Assembly: GCF_000499845.2 (NCBI RefSeq)
Contig: NC_023758.2
Location: forward strand, 17,374,088 to 17,438,087
Direction of reading: 5' to 3'
Length of the DNA: 64,000 nt
Source: Phaseolus vulgaris
Lineage: Eukaryota > Streptophyta > Magnoliopsida > Fabales > Fabaceae
Position 1 is the first letter of the stretch, and each line of letters begins with the position of its first letter. Both the position numbers and the translations under genes were made by a program. Shown here piece by piece: positions 23,141-34,906 of the stretch. Under the pieces are notes generated by a model. It made no database searches and was not told the origin of the DNA. It worked only from the letters and a program-made list of their open reading frames with translations.

Positions 23141-23151
23141 AGTTTTTTTTT

Positions 23152-25293
23152 ATGGTTGTGGAGGCGCTCCAAGTTGTTCATCAGCATTTAATGGTTTCCA
23201 CCAGGGCGGATAAGAGTGCAGAATCGAACTCCTCTGCCGCCAATGGCGTTAAAGGAGCTAAGGATCCGAAGAAATTGGAAGAATCAAAGGCTTCTCCGAC
23301 TCCGCCGCGGAGGTCCAGCGCTCGAATTCAAGCGCTGCAGAAAGCGGAGAAGCTGCAGAAAGCGGAGAAGGCACTAAATGGACCAAATGCGGAGGTAGTT
23401 AAGGAGAACAACTGCCTAATCGATGTTCAGGCAAGGAAGGGTAAGAAGCGCAGTAGAAAGCGAGGCGGCGAGAAAAGTATGGTGGTGGAAGAAGAGAATG
23501 TTTTGCCGCCGAAGAAGAAGCCGTTGGCGTGCGGCAAGGGTGAGGTGGAAGTAGAGAATGGGAAGGAGGAACCGGACAATGCGAATGGGGCTTTTGGAGA
23601 TAAAAGTGACTTTGTAAAAGTCAAAGAGACTATAAGATTATTCAACAAACATTATCTTCAATTTGTCCAGGTAGAAGAGAAGAGGTGTGGAAAGGCTGAG
23701 GCTGACGCTGAGCAGATAGATGCTAAAAAGCCTTCTCAGAAGGCTTCAAAGTCGAAGAAAGGTGATCCACCTCAAGATTCAAAGACCACGGCTAAACGAC
23801 CAGATCTTAAGGCCATAACGAAGATGATGGGAAATAATGAGATACTGTACTCTGAGAAAAGAATTGGCAGCATTCCAGGTATTGAAGTTGGGTATCAGTT
23901 CTATTCTCGTGCTGAAATGGTTGCAGTTGGTTTTCATAGCCACTGGTTAAATGGTATTGATTATATGGGCCAGTCTTATGCCAAAGCTTATAGCTATGAA
24001 TTTCCAGTTGCTGTTGCAATTGTTTTATCTGGCATGTATGAGGATGATCTGGATAATGCTGAGGATGTTGTGTACACTGGTCAAGGTGGTCATAATCTGA
24101 CTGGTGATAAGCGTCAAATTAAGGATCAAAAGTTGGAGCGCGGGAACCTAGCTCTCAAGAATTCTGCGGAGCAATGTGTGCCTGTTAGAGTGATTCGAGG
24201 TCATGATTCTTCAAGTAGTTACTCTGGTAAAGTGTACACATATGATGGCTTGTACAAAGTTGTCAATCATTGGTCAGAGACAGGGATATCTGGATTTAAA
24301 GTCTTTAAGTTTCGACTTAGGAGGCTTGAAGGGCAACCTACATTAACCACGAATCAGGTATATTTTACTAATGGACGTGTACCTCAATCTATAGCAGAAA
24401 TACGAGGTTTGGTTTGTGAGGATATCACTGGAGGTCAAGAAGATATACCCATTCCGGCTACAAATGTGGTAGATGATCCCCCTGTTCCACCCACAGGTTT
24501 CACATACCTTAAGTCTGTTAAGGTAGCAAAAAATGTGAAACTTCCCACTAATGCCACTGGATGCAAATGCAAAGGCTCCTGTAATGACCCAACAACATGT
24601 GCATGTGCTTTGCGTAATGGCTCTGATTTTCCCTATGTATCTCGGAATGGTGGCAGGTTAGTAGAAGCCAAAGATGTAGTATTTGAATGTGGCCCCAAAT
24701 GTGGTTGTGGTCCTGGTTGTGTCAACCGAACTTCTCAAAAAGGACTTAGATATCGTCTGGAGGTTTTCCGGACTGCCAAAAAAGGATGGGCTGTAAGATC
24801 CTGGGATTTTATACCTTCTGGAGCACCAGTTTGTGAGTACACAGGAATACTTGGTAGAACGGAAGACATGGACAGCGTGTTGGAAAACAATTATATTTTT
24901 GAGATAGATGGCTTGCAAACAATCAAGGGCCTTGGTGGCAGAGAGAGGAGGTCAAAAGATGGAGAGATTCCTGAAGATATTTTGAACAAATATGATGATC
25001 AAAGTTCCGAAAGTGTGCCAGAGTTTTGTATTGATGCAGGGTCTACTGGAAATATTGCTAGGTTTATAAACCATTGTTGTGAGCCTAATCTGTTTGTTCA
25101 GTGTGTTTTGAGCACACACGATGATTTGAGGTTGGCTCGTGTCATGCTGTTTGCTGCGGACAACATACCTCCTTTGCAGGAATTAACCTATGACTATGGT
25201 TATGCGCTGGATAGCGTGTTGGACTCCGATGGGAAGATCAAGCAAATGGCATGCTATTGTGGAGCCGCAGACTGCAGGAAGCGATTATTCTAA
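23152..25293 (+). CDS. SUVH4: Histone H3K9 methyltransferase, SUVH4/KRYPTONITE-like, intronless
   Basis: A 713-residue chromatin protein that binds methylated DNA and methylates histone H3 lysine 9, feeding CHROMOMETHYLASE-dependent non-CG DNA methylation and silencing transposons (family knowledge). Visible parts: a basic N-terminal tail with nuclear-localisation-like clusters (about 100-130); SRA/YDG domain, about 235-395, with GYQFYSRAEM, HWLNGIDYMG, TGQGGHNLTG and YTYDGLYKV; pre-SET with clustered Cys (470-527, CKCKGSCND ... CGPKCGCGPGC); SET (about 534-685) with GWAVRSWDF, CEYTG, NHCCEPN (640-646) and ELTYDYGY; and post-SET CYCGAADCRKRLF at the C-terminus. Wording fits SUVH4 better than SUVH1/3 or SUVH5/6. 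The Met at 23152 is the first in frame. The usual Ser in NHSC is Cys here. Arabidopsis SUVH4 has introns, so an intronless copy suggests a retrogene. Confidence 0.94.
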   Translation: MVVEALQVVHQHLMVSTRADKSAESNSSAANGVKGAKDPKKLEESKASPTPPRRSSARIQALQKAEKLQKAEKALNGPNAEVVKENNCLIDVQARKGKKRSRKRGGEKSMVVEEENVLPPKKKPLACGKGEVEVENGKEEPDNANGAFGDKSDFVKVKETIRLFNKHYLQFVQVEEKRCGKAEADAEQIDAKKPSQKASKSKKGDPPQDSKTTAKRPDLKAITKMMGNNEILYSEKRIGSIPGIEVGYQFYSRAEMVAVGFHSHWLNGIDYMGQSYAKAYSYEFPVAVAIVLSGMYEDDLDNAEDVVYTGQGGHNLTGDKRQIKDQKLERGNLALKNSAEQCVPVRVIRGHDSSSSYSGKVYTYDGLYKVVNHWSETGISGFKVFKFRLRRLEGQPTLTTNQVYFTNGRVPQSIAEIRGLVCEDITGGQEDIPIPATNVVDDPPVPPTGFTYLKSVKVAKNVKLPTNATGCKCKGSCNDPTTCACALRNGSDFPYVSRNGGRLVEAKDVVFECGPKCGCGPGCVNRTSQKGLRYRLEVFRTAKKGWAVRSWDFIPSGAPVCEYTGILGRTEDMDSVLENNYIFEIDGLQTIKGLGGRERRSKDGEIPEDILNKYDDQSSESVPEFCIDAGSTGNIARFINHCCEPNLFVQCVLSTHDDLRLARVMLFAADNIPPLQELTYDYGYALDSVLDSDGKIKQMACYCGAADCRKRLF

Positions 25294-25587
25294 ATGCTAT
25301 TCATTCCTTCACAGGAAAAGTTGTATGTGATCTTTTTGGTAAAAATAGAAGTGGTTAAATATGCTTTTTTTGAAACTTGAGTTGCAAATGCTCTATTCAT
25401 GCGTCTTCATGACGCAGTATATACATTGGCCTGAAATGGCAGCAAAGGGACATTGTAGTTTTTTTGTGCAAATTCTTGCAATCTTATAGGTATTGTTGTT
25501 TTTTTTTCTCTTATTGAAACCGGATTGAATTGATGAAAAACAAGGGTTAAGATTTATTTGAGGCTGAAACAATAAAATTAATTGGTA
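25294..25587 (+). other. Probable 3' UTR and downstream flank of the SUVH gene
   Basis: Non-coding, T-rich, moderately AT-rich. It holds no clear AATAAA within the first 250 bases; 'caataaaat' at about 25570 is the first reasonable poly-A signal. No genomic poly-A tract or target duplication that would mark a recent retrocopy was seen. Confidence 0.4.
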
Positions 25588-25657
25588 GCTATTAGTCTTT
25601 TAGATGGAAGAAAAATTAAGACGCTATTAGTCTTTTAGATGGAAGAAAAATTAAGAC
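25588..25657 (+). repeat. Perfect 35-bp tandem duplication
   Basis: Two identical 35-base units, 25588-25622 and 25623-25657, beginning 'gctattagtcttttagatgg'. Identity implies a recent duplication. Confidence 0.93.
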
Positions 25658-28600
25658 CAAAATACATCACTATATATTTTGTGCTTGGGGAAAGTCAACA
25701 CCTAAAATAATTTTTGTTTCGACCGTCACTTCCTAATTATAGTCGGTTCTATTAGTTTTTCTGGGTTGAATTAAAGTTAATTTTAAAAAAATCAAATTAG
25801 ATACTAAATTAGTTCATTTATAAAGTTTAACTTAATCTCTCTCATTTCAAAATATTAATTTTTAATACTTAATTTTTAAAATCTATGAAATGCAGTACTT
25901 TTATTTTGTGATCTTATGAGAATTACGGTTGATTTTTTTTGTCCAGAAAAACAGAAGTAAAAGGCAGCTGATTGAAGGCAGAGAAAACCCAAATGAAGGA
26001 CCTGAGTATGCTGAGCGCCAGGTATGGGTGTTGAGGGAATCAACTCCAGAGAGGATGCAAGGATTCACTTAGCAAGCCAAGAAAGGGTTAAGCATGATAG
26101 AAACCTGAGGCTAAGAAAGAACATCTGCTTAGGGCATCCACAGATAAGCGTGAATGAAGAATTTCAATCTTCTTAAAGAATTAGACGGAATTAATAAAAA
26201 AGGACAAAACCCAAAAGTATAAAACAAAGATAAAAGCTAGTCTTGAGAGATCATCAGGACACGAGAAAAAAAGACTTAACTCTAGTTCAAAAACTTTGAA
26301 TGTTCTCATGAAGAATTGTATCAATAATTATGACTAGTTAAATCAATATTTGTTGGAATAAATGATAATGTAACTCATGTAGTATTTTTTACTTATATAT
26401 GCAAGTATATTTCATTCCTATGTAATTTGATTTTATGTTTAATATTTTATAAGGAAGAAATCACTATTACTACCAACTTGAATGCTATTGAAAATAATTT
26501 TATTTTCTAAACTAAATCAAGTCAAAAAAAAGATTTACAAAGTTGTAGTAGTTGGGTGTAGTTGTTCCAATGTTAATACAAAAATCAAATGAGTCTAACT
26601 CAAATGATTGATTATGATAGTTTATTTTCAAGATAATCAAGGTGAAAGGATAAACTTTGTTTGACCTAAAGGAACAAAAGATTTGTAATATATTATAATA
26701 GAATCACTTTGTGCATATTAGTTTTGACATTTATTCAATCCCAACTCTTTATCATATTTAGAAACAACTATTTTATTGTCACTTTAAATCATCTTTCAAA
26801 TTTGTGCAATTCATATTAAGTCAATTTTATGCGTACAATTTTTACTTCGTACTTATATGAAAGACATTACAACTACTACATTACTTTATAATATCAGAGA
26901 ATACGACAACTCTTTATCAAATTACTATAGTAGACTTGATCCACTTGTCGATAAAAGATCCTAACAAAAAACATTAAATTTGTTTCATGAAGCATTAATT
27001 ATTATTCTCTTTTTCCTGCAATCTCTTTTATAGGTGGCAATAGTTATCTTCCTCGGTAGTAGAACCTTTTGCACCATACTATGGTAAAAAAGACATACTG
27101 TATTGGATAGATAGTTAGGTCAAGGTTGAAATACACTTTTGTCAAGAAAGTTAGTAAGTAGTGTAACTTTAATTAGAACTTCAAGAGATATTGATGTTGT
27201 CTTGTCTTGAGTGTAGATTCTATTGGTTTCAGATGGTGAAGACATTCTCTGCAATATAGACTTATGAGAATATACCTTATGTTTATGTTAGCTTTAAGAA
27301 CTATGTGCACTTATTGTTAATGTTTATCAACACCTTATCAAACAAAGTGAGAGGTTTGCAGAGTGTTTTCATGTCTGTCAAATGAAGCACTTGCACCTGT
27401 ATGATCTGCTCTTTTTCTTTAGCATCGATCAGACTCAGGTGCTTCATGATTCATGCTTTGTTGGTTTAAGCATCTAGACAGAATCACAATATGTTGTTGC
27501 AATTTTTCTCTAACAAACTTTTTCCAATATACATTATGGATAATTACGAGTAAAGAATTTTTATTTATACTGTAAATTGTCTCCTTTTATGTTTCAGTGT
27601 ACATAACCAATATCTTCTTCACGGATAGGACAAGCATGACAACTGTTTATACTATATGTACTCAAGTTCTCACATCATGGAAAGTAATTTATAATAAAAT
27701 AATAACATTACATGTAACTTTAAAGTGTGTTGTTGATACTCATCAAACACTTCCACTCCTTATTTCCACAAATGTAAACACTCATGTTATTTATTGATGA
27801 TCTACAACTTGAAGTCATCATAAATACCATAGCATGTTTGCAATTTGTGCACAACCAATATAGAAGGTTGTAAATTACATACAAAATTAGTCAGAAATTA
27901 TGATCATTGCTTAAGTTATCAAAATTATTCATTTAATCTACATTAGTCGAATTATAAGCTTTTCTCTTCACTTAATAAATTTAGAAAAAGATTGTCAAAT
28001 TCTTCTATTGGGAGAATTAGTTGAATGAATGTTGAAGTTATTGTCTATCACTTTTCTTCCAAGTTATATGTCACGTAAGATTTTAACATCATATTCACTA
28101 ACAAATAATCTCTTAAACATGATATTATTGGAATATTCCACAAACCTTTTGTTTCATTTTATTAACCAGTATCACCCTTATCCTTTACTTTGTATTGATT
28201 CAAACTTCTTTTTGTATATTATGCAATTAGTAACAAAAACATGTTTTTTGATATTCCAAACTCATCAAACAAAGTATATATTTTTTCCTTATACATACAA
28301 TCCAGTAAGGTGTCATTGCTTGGTATCATGTCCTTTCAAAAGATTCTTTCAATCTATCATACACTAGTGCATCTACTTAGTAGTGAAAACTCTCATAAGT
28401 CACATCATGAAGTATATCCTCTATTCAATCTTCCATACTTATATTCTCCTCTCTGATTTGGGATACCATTTAAATATCAACAATTTGATTATAATTTCAT
28501 GTGAGATAATTCTTCAACAACTTGTCACAAATAAGACGTCCCTATATTATATTTACGATCTATATTTGTTCATTTACACAGTTAATATAGGGGCAATAAA

Positions 28601-30049
28601 ATTTTTCACTAATATGAGTTGATTTTGTTGGGAAAATTCCAACAAAAGTTTTTCAACTCCATTTACGTACTTTTTAAATATGTGATTTGTATTTATCCAA
28701 CTTTATTATATTTTACAAATTATTTGATACTAAATTACTTATACATGTATTGACATTTAACTTTTTTTTTATAAAAGGTATCATCTTATCTCATTTAGAA
28801 AAAACATTATTTTGTTCTTGATTAACTCACACCCAATAAGGCTCATTTATCATTTTTATAAAATTTAATGTACATTTCATATTGATATCCAAGTAGACTA
28901 AATGGAAGTAGTCAAATCAAACCCACAACCCTCAAGTATACCTATAACAAACAAAGTAAAATGTGCATAAACTAAAATATATAAAAAAATTAAAATAAGA
29001 CTTGATTTAAATAATAATTAATGCACGTAAACAAAAAAAATTTAAAAAAAAGATTTTTTTTATTTAAATAATAATTAATATTTCCAAATTATTCAACTAA
29101 AAAATTAAAAATTTAAATAAAATGATTAATACATTGTGTATTAAATCACAGACAACAAACTAAGGTTCACAAATGAACTAAAACTTCAGTATCAAGTAAT
29201 TACAATCCCTAACAATACATATAAATTAAACAACTATAAATCACTTTCCCCCATTCATTGCTTATTTTTTAATTGATCCAAATCTGTAAAAAAATAGTTA
29301 TTTGTGTCTTATCCATATTATTTTCAATTTAATTAACTAACCATATTACATAACTTTCTAGATCCTTATAAAACAACAAAGCAATAAAGGGAACATATAA
29401 AGGTAAACCTTTCTAATTGAAATTAACTAGAGAATATCAAACAACTAAGTTAAACTAACTAAATCAAATAAAAAAAATCGTTTCTACACATATATGTTTG
29501 GTAAATGTAGAAATCATCAATTTACATCAAATATCACTTCACTCGAAATACAACAGTGATATCTACATCAATTATTAAAATTTAATGTAAAATATTATAA
29601 ATTTCTTATTTCTTATGCATTATTAAATAACTAAATGAAAAACTATATAATGAAATCGAATGTATAACTAAAATAAATACTTTAATAAGTTATTATAAAT
29701 TCTTTATATTCTTATTAAAAAAGAAGTGTTGTACTTCTGAGGTGGAAAGAATGATGTTTCAAAGAAATTAAGTTGATCCTTCATATATTGAGTTTGTTAT
29801 AGAAAGCCAAAAAAACTGTTGTAGAAAATATAGTTAAATATTTACAAACCAAACTTAGTTAGGATTATATTATATCTCTAAATATCTTGAATTTGGGTAG
29901 GTACATAAGTTTTCCAAGTTTGAAATTGGTAAATGTGATAATGGAAGTGAATCAATTTGTAAGATGAACAAATTTTATTCTATCGACCTATTATAGATCG
30001 ACTTTGTGTAGTTAATTCTAAGGTTGACTTGTTTTGCCTAACATTTTTG
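25658..30049. other. Long gene-free AT-rich region
   Basis: No intact gene. The segment 25,950-26,330 is purine-rich and less AT-rich without a recognisable product. An imperfect hairpin lies at 27382-27447. Around 28029-28370 an open frame of 112 codons gives a faint resemblance to the end of a copia integrase, too weak to call. From 28,700 to 29,900 it is plain AT-rich sequence. Confidence 0.4.
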
Positions 30050-30209
30050 TTTGCCTAGTTGCTTACATCCTGTTTTGAGGCCACCAGATTTGTCTTGAAG
30101 AAAAGAATGTGTGCAAGGTGTTGTCTACCACATCAAGGATTCTGAAACAGATGTTGTGTTAAAAGGTGTGGTGCGTGTAATTATTTTGAATGATGTTGCA
30201 GACCATATA

Positions 30210-30551
30210 GTTAATTGGTTTTTATAGGGTGAAGCCAATGTTCAATATGGAGCAACTGGAAGACACTGAAGAATATTAATGAGTTGATGGAGGTACCTAT
30301 CTTTCTCGGTGAGCTTTGGAGGTATTGAAACTGCAGTCTTATAGCATTTCAATAAAGGCAGGGTGCTTACTGGTGCAAGGCTTTTTTTTTAGTTTCTGTA
30401 GTTAATAGCACACATCTTCTTCATTCTTGGGTGTTCTTCCTTTATTTGGTAATCTCTTAATGTGGTTTGGGTAATGTAAAAGGGTTGGGATACCCCTTTT
30501 GTATCCCTCTTAATTTAATTTCATTTTTTGCTGATAAAAAATAAATAAATT
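30210..30551 (+). mobile_element. LINE 3'-end fragment
   Basis: The stretch ends 'gggttgggatacccc' - 'ttttgtatccctcttaattt' - 'tttttgctgataaaaaataaataaat', the common finish of plant L1-type LINEs: a short inverted GGGAT/ATCCC phrase, then T-rich sequence and an A-rich tail. Upstream, to about 30,050, the sequence is less AT-rich and could be the rest of the 3' region. No ORF2 coding survives and no target duplication could be fixed. Confidence 0.45.
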
Positions 30552-30559
30552 TGTTTGAC

Positions 30560-31045
30560 CTTATAGTTGATTACTTTTGAACAATATATTTTTCAACGAC
30601 TTATCTCCACCGAATATCTTTAATATAATGTTTAGTAATTTATTTTGAACAAACTTTAGTTGTATATTGAATATCTTTGATCCAATGTCTAGTCATTTAA
30701 TTTGAACAACTTAGTTGAATACACTGAATATCTTTGATTGATATTTTAGTCATTTACTTTGAATGACTTAACTATATACATCGAATAACTTTGATTTGAT
30801 GCTTTAATTGTTTCTTTTGAATGACTTAATTATATACATAAAATAAATTTGATATTATGTTTTACTCGTTTACTTTGAATGACTTAGTTATGTACACCAA
30901 ATAACTTTAATTTGATGTTTTAACTATTTACTTTGAAGACCTAATTAAATTAATATAATATCTTTTGATTCAAGTTAGGGTGCTTATTTTGAGCGACCAA
31001 AATTGTACTTATTTGATATCATTGATCTTATGTGGTAACTTTGAA
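30560..31045 (+). repeat. Diverged tandem array, 58-bp unit
   Basis: The unit reads roughly 'tttactttgaatgacttag' then 'ttatatacatcgaataactt' then 'tgatttgatgttttaa'. Anchoring on 'tttga' of the first phrase gives 30576, 30644, 30701, 30758, 30816, 30874, 30932 and 30988. Spacings are 57-58 for most. About eight units; best conserved in the middle. Confidence 0.85.
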
Positions 31046-32263
31046 AAGATTTCTAAAAATTTGTAATTTATATAAAAAATATGTCTAAGATAAAAATGAA
31101 ACTAAGGAAAAAGAATACATCATTACATTACAATAATTTAAATCAATTATGGTATATCTTGAAGTTGGACTATAATTTTTTAAATGATAGTAAAATAAAG
31201 GAATTTTCCTCTACTTGTGTTGCATGCTCTTTATTGTACGTTAGAAGATTTTCTCGGAAAAGATTTTTCAGTGTGTTTTGAAGATATTTACAATTAATGA
31301 TCAATCTCAACATTGAATAAAAACAAGAGGATAGATCCTCATAAACATTATAAAAGATTGAATTTTGAATAAACAAAGAATTTTGAAGAAACAAATATTG
31401 AATTTGTTGTAGAAAATCGAGTAGAGATCCAACTATAAAAGAATTTTTAACTCTCAACACAATAAAAACTTCATGAAAATATCAATATATCATTATATTT
31501 CCTATAATATTATCATATATTTATATATTTTGGGAGCCATAGAATAAAAGCTTAATAATTGAAAAAATATAATTAATTATATAAGTAGTTAAATAATATT
31601 ATATTGCTTTCATTTAATACTCGTTTATCTATTAGTTATCTAAGATATTTAGATATATCTAATTTATAGTTAAATATTTTTCTAACTATATTTATTTATA
31701 GTTATATCTCTATATATCTAAAGTAGATATGATTGGCTTTTAACATAGAAAGTATTTATCTAAACTAAAACTACAATAAGTAATATTTTAATAGAGGAGT
31801 TTATGATTGAATGATGTGAAAGAAAAAGGAAAGGGAAGATGAAGAAGTGAGGTTGATCTGACGCAAGGGAGGAGGAGTGTGCAGGCAGGGACAGACAGGG
31901 TTTGGGAATTTGATGGCAAAAGCATGAGAATATGGGCCCCCACTCATCATTGGGTCAAGCCCAATGCACTTCCACTTTTATCATATGGTGGGGAACCATT
32001 AGGTACCACTTGTCTCCTTGTCCTCTAATAACTCTACCCTTCATTCATTGTTTAATCAAACTTTCCTTCTCTTGTAATCCTAGTGGATGACATTTTAACC
32101 CCCTTTTCATCCTCCAATATAATTTTTCATTACACCACCCTCAATAAAAATAAATAAATACTATGAGGTGGGAAAGTTAGGTTCACCACCATCATGAAAA
32201 TATCACACTTAATCATCCATTCAAATCATAATCAACAAATGTTGTTCTTCTAATGCACCCATC
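31046..32263. other. AT-rich intergenic region
   Basis: 31,080-31,800 is AT-rich without identity. 31,830-32,160 is less AT-rich, with phrases such as 'atatgggcccccactcatc' and several CT-rich runs that look like unique promoter or leader sequence, but no frame follows on either strand. Confidence 0.4.
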
Positions 32264-32625
32264 ATTAAAAAAAAAAAATCATCAAATAAAAATTAATTTT
32301 AAACTAAAAATAATTAGTCGATATAGTGACTAAATTAGACACATTAAATTCTTTTTTAAATTGATTTATATTATTGTTAAATAGTTTCTAAATTGGTATC
32401 TAATTAGCAATCAAGATTTTTGCTACCACATTTAGAAACTAAATAATTAGTAGTTAAAATTTTGGTAGCTAATTAAATGCCAATTTAGAAACTATTTAAC
32501 AATAATAGAAATTAGTTTAGAAACTATTTTTTTTTAGTTTCTAAAATAATATATAATTTAGTTATTATTACAACTAATTATTTTAGTTTCTAAAAATTGA
32601 TTTCTATTTGATGATTTTCTTGTAG
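32264..32625. mobile_element. CACTA foldback MITE, degraded sister copy
   Basis: Follows the element at 14832-15186 almost word for word: 'agtttctaaattggtatctaattagcaa', 'aactatttaacaataatagaaa', 'gattttcttgtag'. The right end lacks the final TG and the left end has decayed into a poly-A run, so the CACTA terminus and target duplication are gone. Clearly older than the first copy. It remains palindromic overall. Confidence 0.82.
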
Positions 32626-33536
32626 GCATCTTCCCCCACTAAACCATGTTTTGGATCAGGTCCATGCTTTCTTTTTCCCTTTTGTTCTTTCATTCTTTTC
32701 CTATTTAGTATTTTGCTCTTAGCATGCCACTCATTTTCTAATGAACTCAAATTTGGGTTAGATACTAACATGCATTATTTCATCTCAGCTGGTACAATTA
32801 ATAAGCCACAACATTCAACATAACCATCATAGATGAATAGATGTATCACACCACCAACCCTAATCTAAACTTGTCAATTATTTACACATACATGTATCCA
32901 TAACCCTTTTTTCATTGTGTCCCTTTCTTGTTATTTTGCACGTAACAAAGCAATAATGATGTCCTTAAAAAACTAACATATATATTATCTTCAAAATCTG
33001 CATAAGCTGCAAGCTTTCCTTGAACCTGTGACATCTTCGTCTGTCTTGTTTGAATGATTATATCTAAAGAAGAAAATGTATAAAATTAATGAAGTGCATA
33101 TACGAAAAATCTCAACATGTTATATGTGCAAAAACATGATACTTATGCTAAAACCTATCTCTAAAGGTAAATTTTTACCCTAACTCTTAACTCTGAGGTT
33201 TTATTTGGTAGAATTATTCTCGATCAAGATATTAGAAGATATTTAAGAAGGCTAAGTGAATATCATTTGTTCACATATATAATACATTAATAATAGTTTT
33301 ATATATATTAACTTGTATATAACTCAAGCAAGCTAAGATTATAATTAAAGTACATTTAAAAATGACATCATATAAATAATGATTTGTTAAGTTAAGAAGT
33401 TATTAAAAGATAATTTATTTTAAGAATGTTAAAATAATTGTATAAAATTAACCAATGTGGAACAAACTGAGGTGTAACCTAAACTATTTTTTCCACAGAA
33501 ACAACCCATGAATTCTAAACTCATTCATACAAATAG

Positions 33537-33622
<86 letters not shown>

Positions 33623-34310
33623 TATAACGTTAGGTATTGTGAGACCCTCATTTTTATATTAAATTAAGAAAATTATCCATTGAAACTGAATACATTTCAT
33701 AAAGTTTACCACAATTTACAGCAATTCAGACACTTTGCTTAACTAATAAAGTTTGAATTTTTTAATATCTTTAAAATAACATCAAGAGTTAAAAATATAA
33801 CCTTATATTACAATATAAAATAACTTTAATGAATCTAAAATATAATGCATGTGTTAAAAAATGTTTATTATAAATTTAACTACAACACAAATTATTTACT
33901 AAAAAAATTACTTATTACACGGTTTACTATAATAAAAATGAATTCATATTTTATGTACTACAAAAACTAACAATTCAACTAAATATTTTACGTATTAAAT
34001 TTTGATAATTTAAAAAATATTAAGAGTTGAAAGTAACCTTATATTACAGTACAAAATAATTTATATGGATTTAAAATATAATTTATATGTTAAAAAATAT
34101 TTAGTATAACTTTTTACTACAACATATTATTTATTGGAAAATTTACTTATTACACAGTTTAGTTATATAAAAATAAATATGTATTTTGTGTATCACATCA
34201 ACTAACTATTATGGTTCGGTTATACATTGTTATATTTCAAATTATATCTAGAACAATTTTTTAATTGATTCACAATATAAAAATATTTGTACTAGTTTCT
34301 CTATTTGTAC
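32626..34310. other. Intergenic, with (ATA)n microsatellite
   Basis: 32,640-33,120 is near-unique in appearance and moderately GC, but only short frames are present (one minus-strand frame from about 33,035 opens 40 codons with no known motif). A (ATA)n microsatellite of about 26 units lies at 33540-33619. From 33,650 to 34,210 two similar AT-rich paragraphs about 250-300 bases apart ('cttatattacaatataaaataactt', 'tatcacatcaac') indicate an old duplication. Confidence 0.4.
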
Positions 34311-34315
34311 TAGTT

Positions 34316-34844
34316 GGAATTGGACGAACTAATCTTGGTCTCAGTGATCGACTGAGTTAAAGAACATATCAAGGCATACAATAAATGATAGTAACAACAG
34401 TTACAACGATATTTAATGAGTCATAATTCATATCCAAAATATGCGGAAAATATTTCTGAAAAATTAGTTAAATACGAATTAACTGATGTTACAAATATTT
34501 TTCAAATATTCCAACATACCTATATACCTCCCTATTAATTAGGGACCACGATACATATCAGTCAATAACTTATATCCGATCTATCATGGCAAGGACCCAT
34601 AACCAACACTATAAATAAAACCCTCTACAGAGGTGTAAAGTACACTTTTATCAATTACCAATATACACTATTTACACAGAGTACTTACTTGATCGTCGGA
34701 GTACCTTTTTCAAGTCACCCTCGAGCGAGCATCAACATTTGTGGAAGGAGACTCAAAGGAAGGAATTAGAGGATCACTGACACGTCAACAATTGTACGCC
34801 TAGTTTCAGGTACTATCTAGACCCTCTTTGCCTATATAGGTACA
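34316..34844 (+). repeat. Gypsy 5' LTR
   Basis: 529 bp, TGTAC...GTACA. TATA box TATAAATA at 34610-34617. Relative to the 3' LTR it has lost many CpG and C positions to T or A (compare 'tgtactagttggaattgg' here with 'tgtaccgatcggaatagg' there), as expected for long methylation and deamination. Confidence 0.9.
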
Positions 34845-34864
34845 ATTGACGCCCACCGTGGGGT
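34845..34864 (+). other. Gypsy primer-binding-site-like segment
   Basis: Directly after the 5' LTR the sequence reads ATTGACGCCCACCGTGGGG, the position and style of a gypsy primer-binding site (usual form TTGGCGCCCACCGTGGGG). I do not assign the tRNA. Confidence 0.6.
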
Positions 34865-34906
34865 CGAGATAGTAGTCAATTTCAACAACAAGTAAGACCA
34901 ACAAGA

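Noticed and set aside
28029..28620. Plus-strand frames with faint copia integrase resemblance (KYIFFPYTYNPVRCHC)
   Set aside because: Only a few residues fit the FLGY..KGY.C pattern, and no other copia motif lies nearby. Left unassigned.
33540..33619. (ATA)n tract as a functional element
   Set aside because: Ordinary microsatellite; noted within the intergenic entry only.
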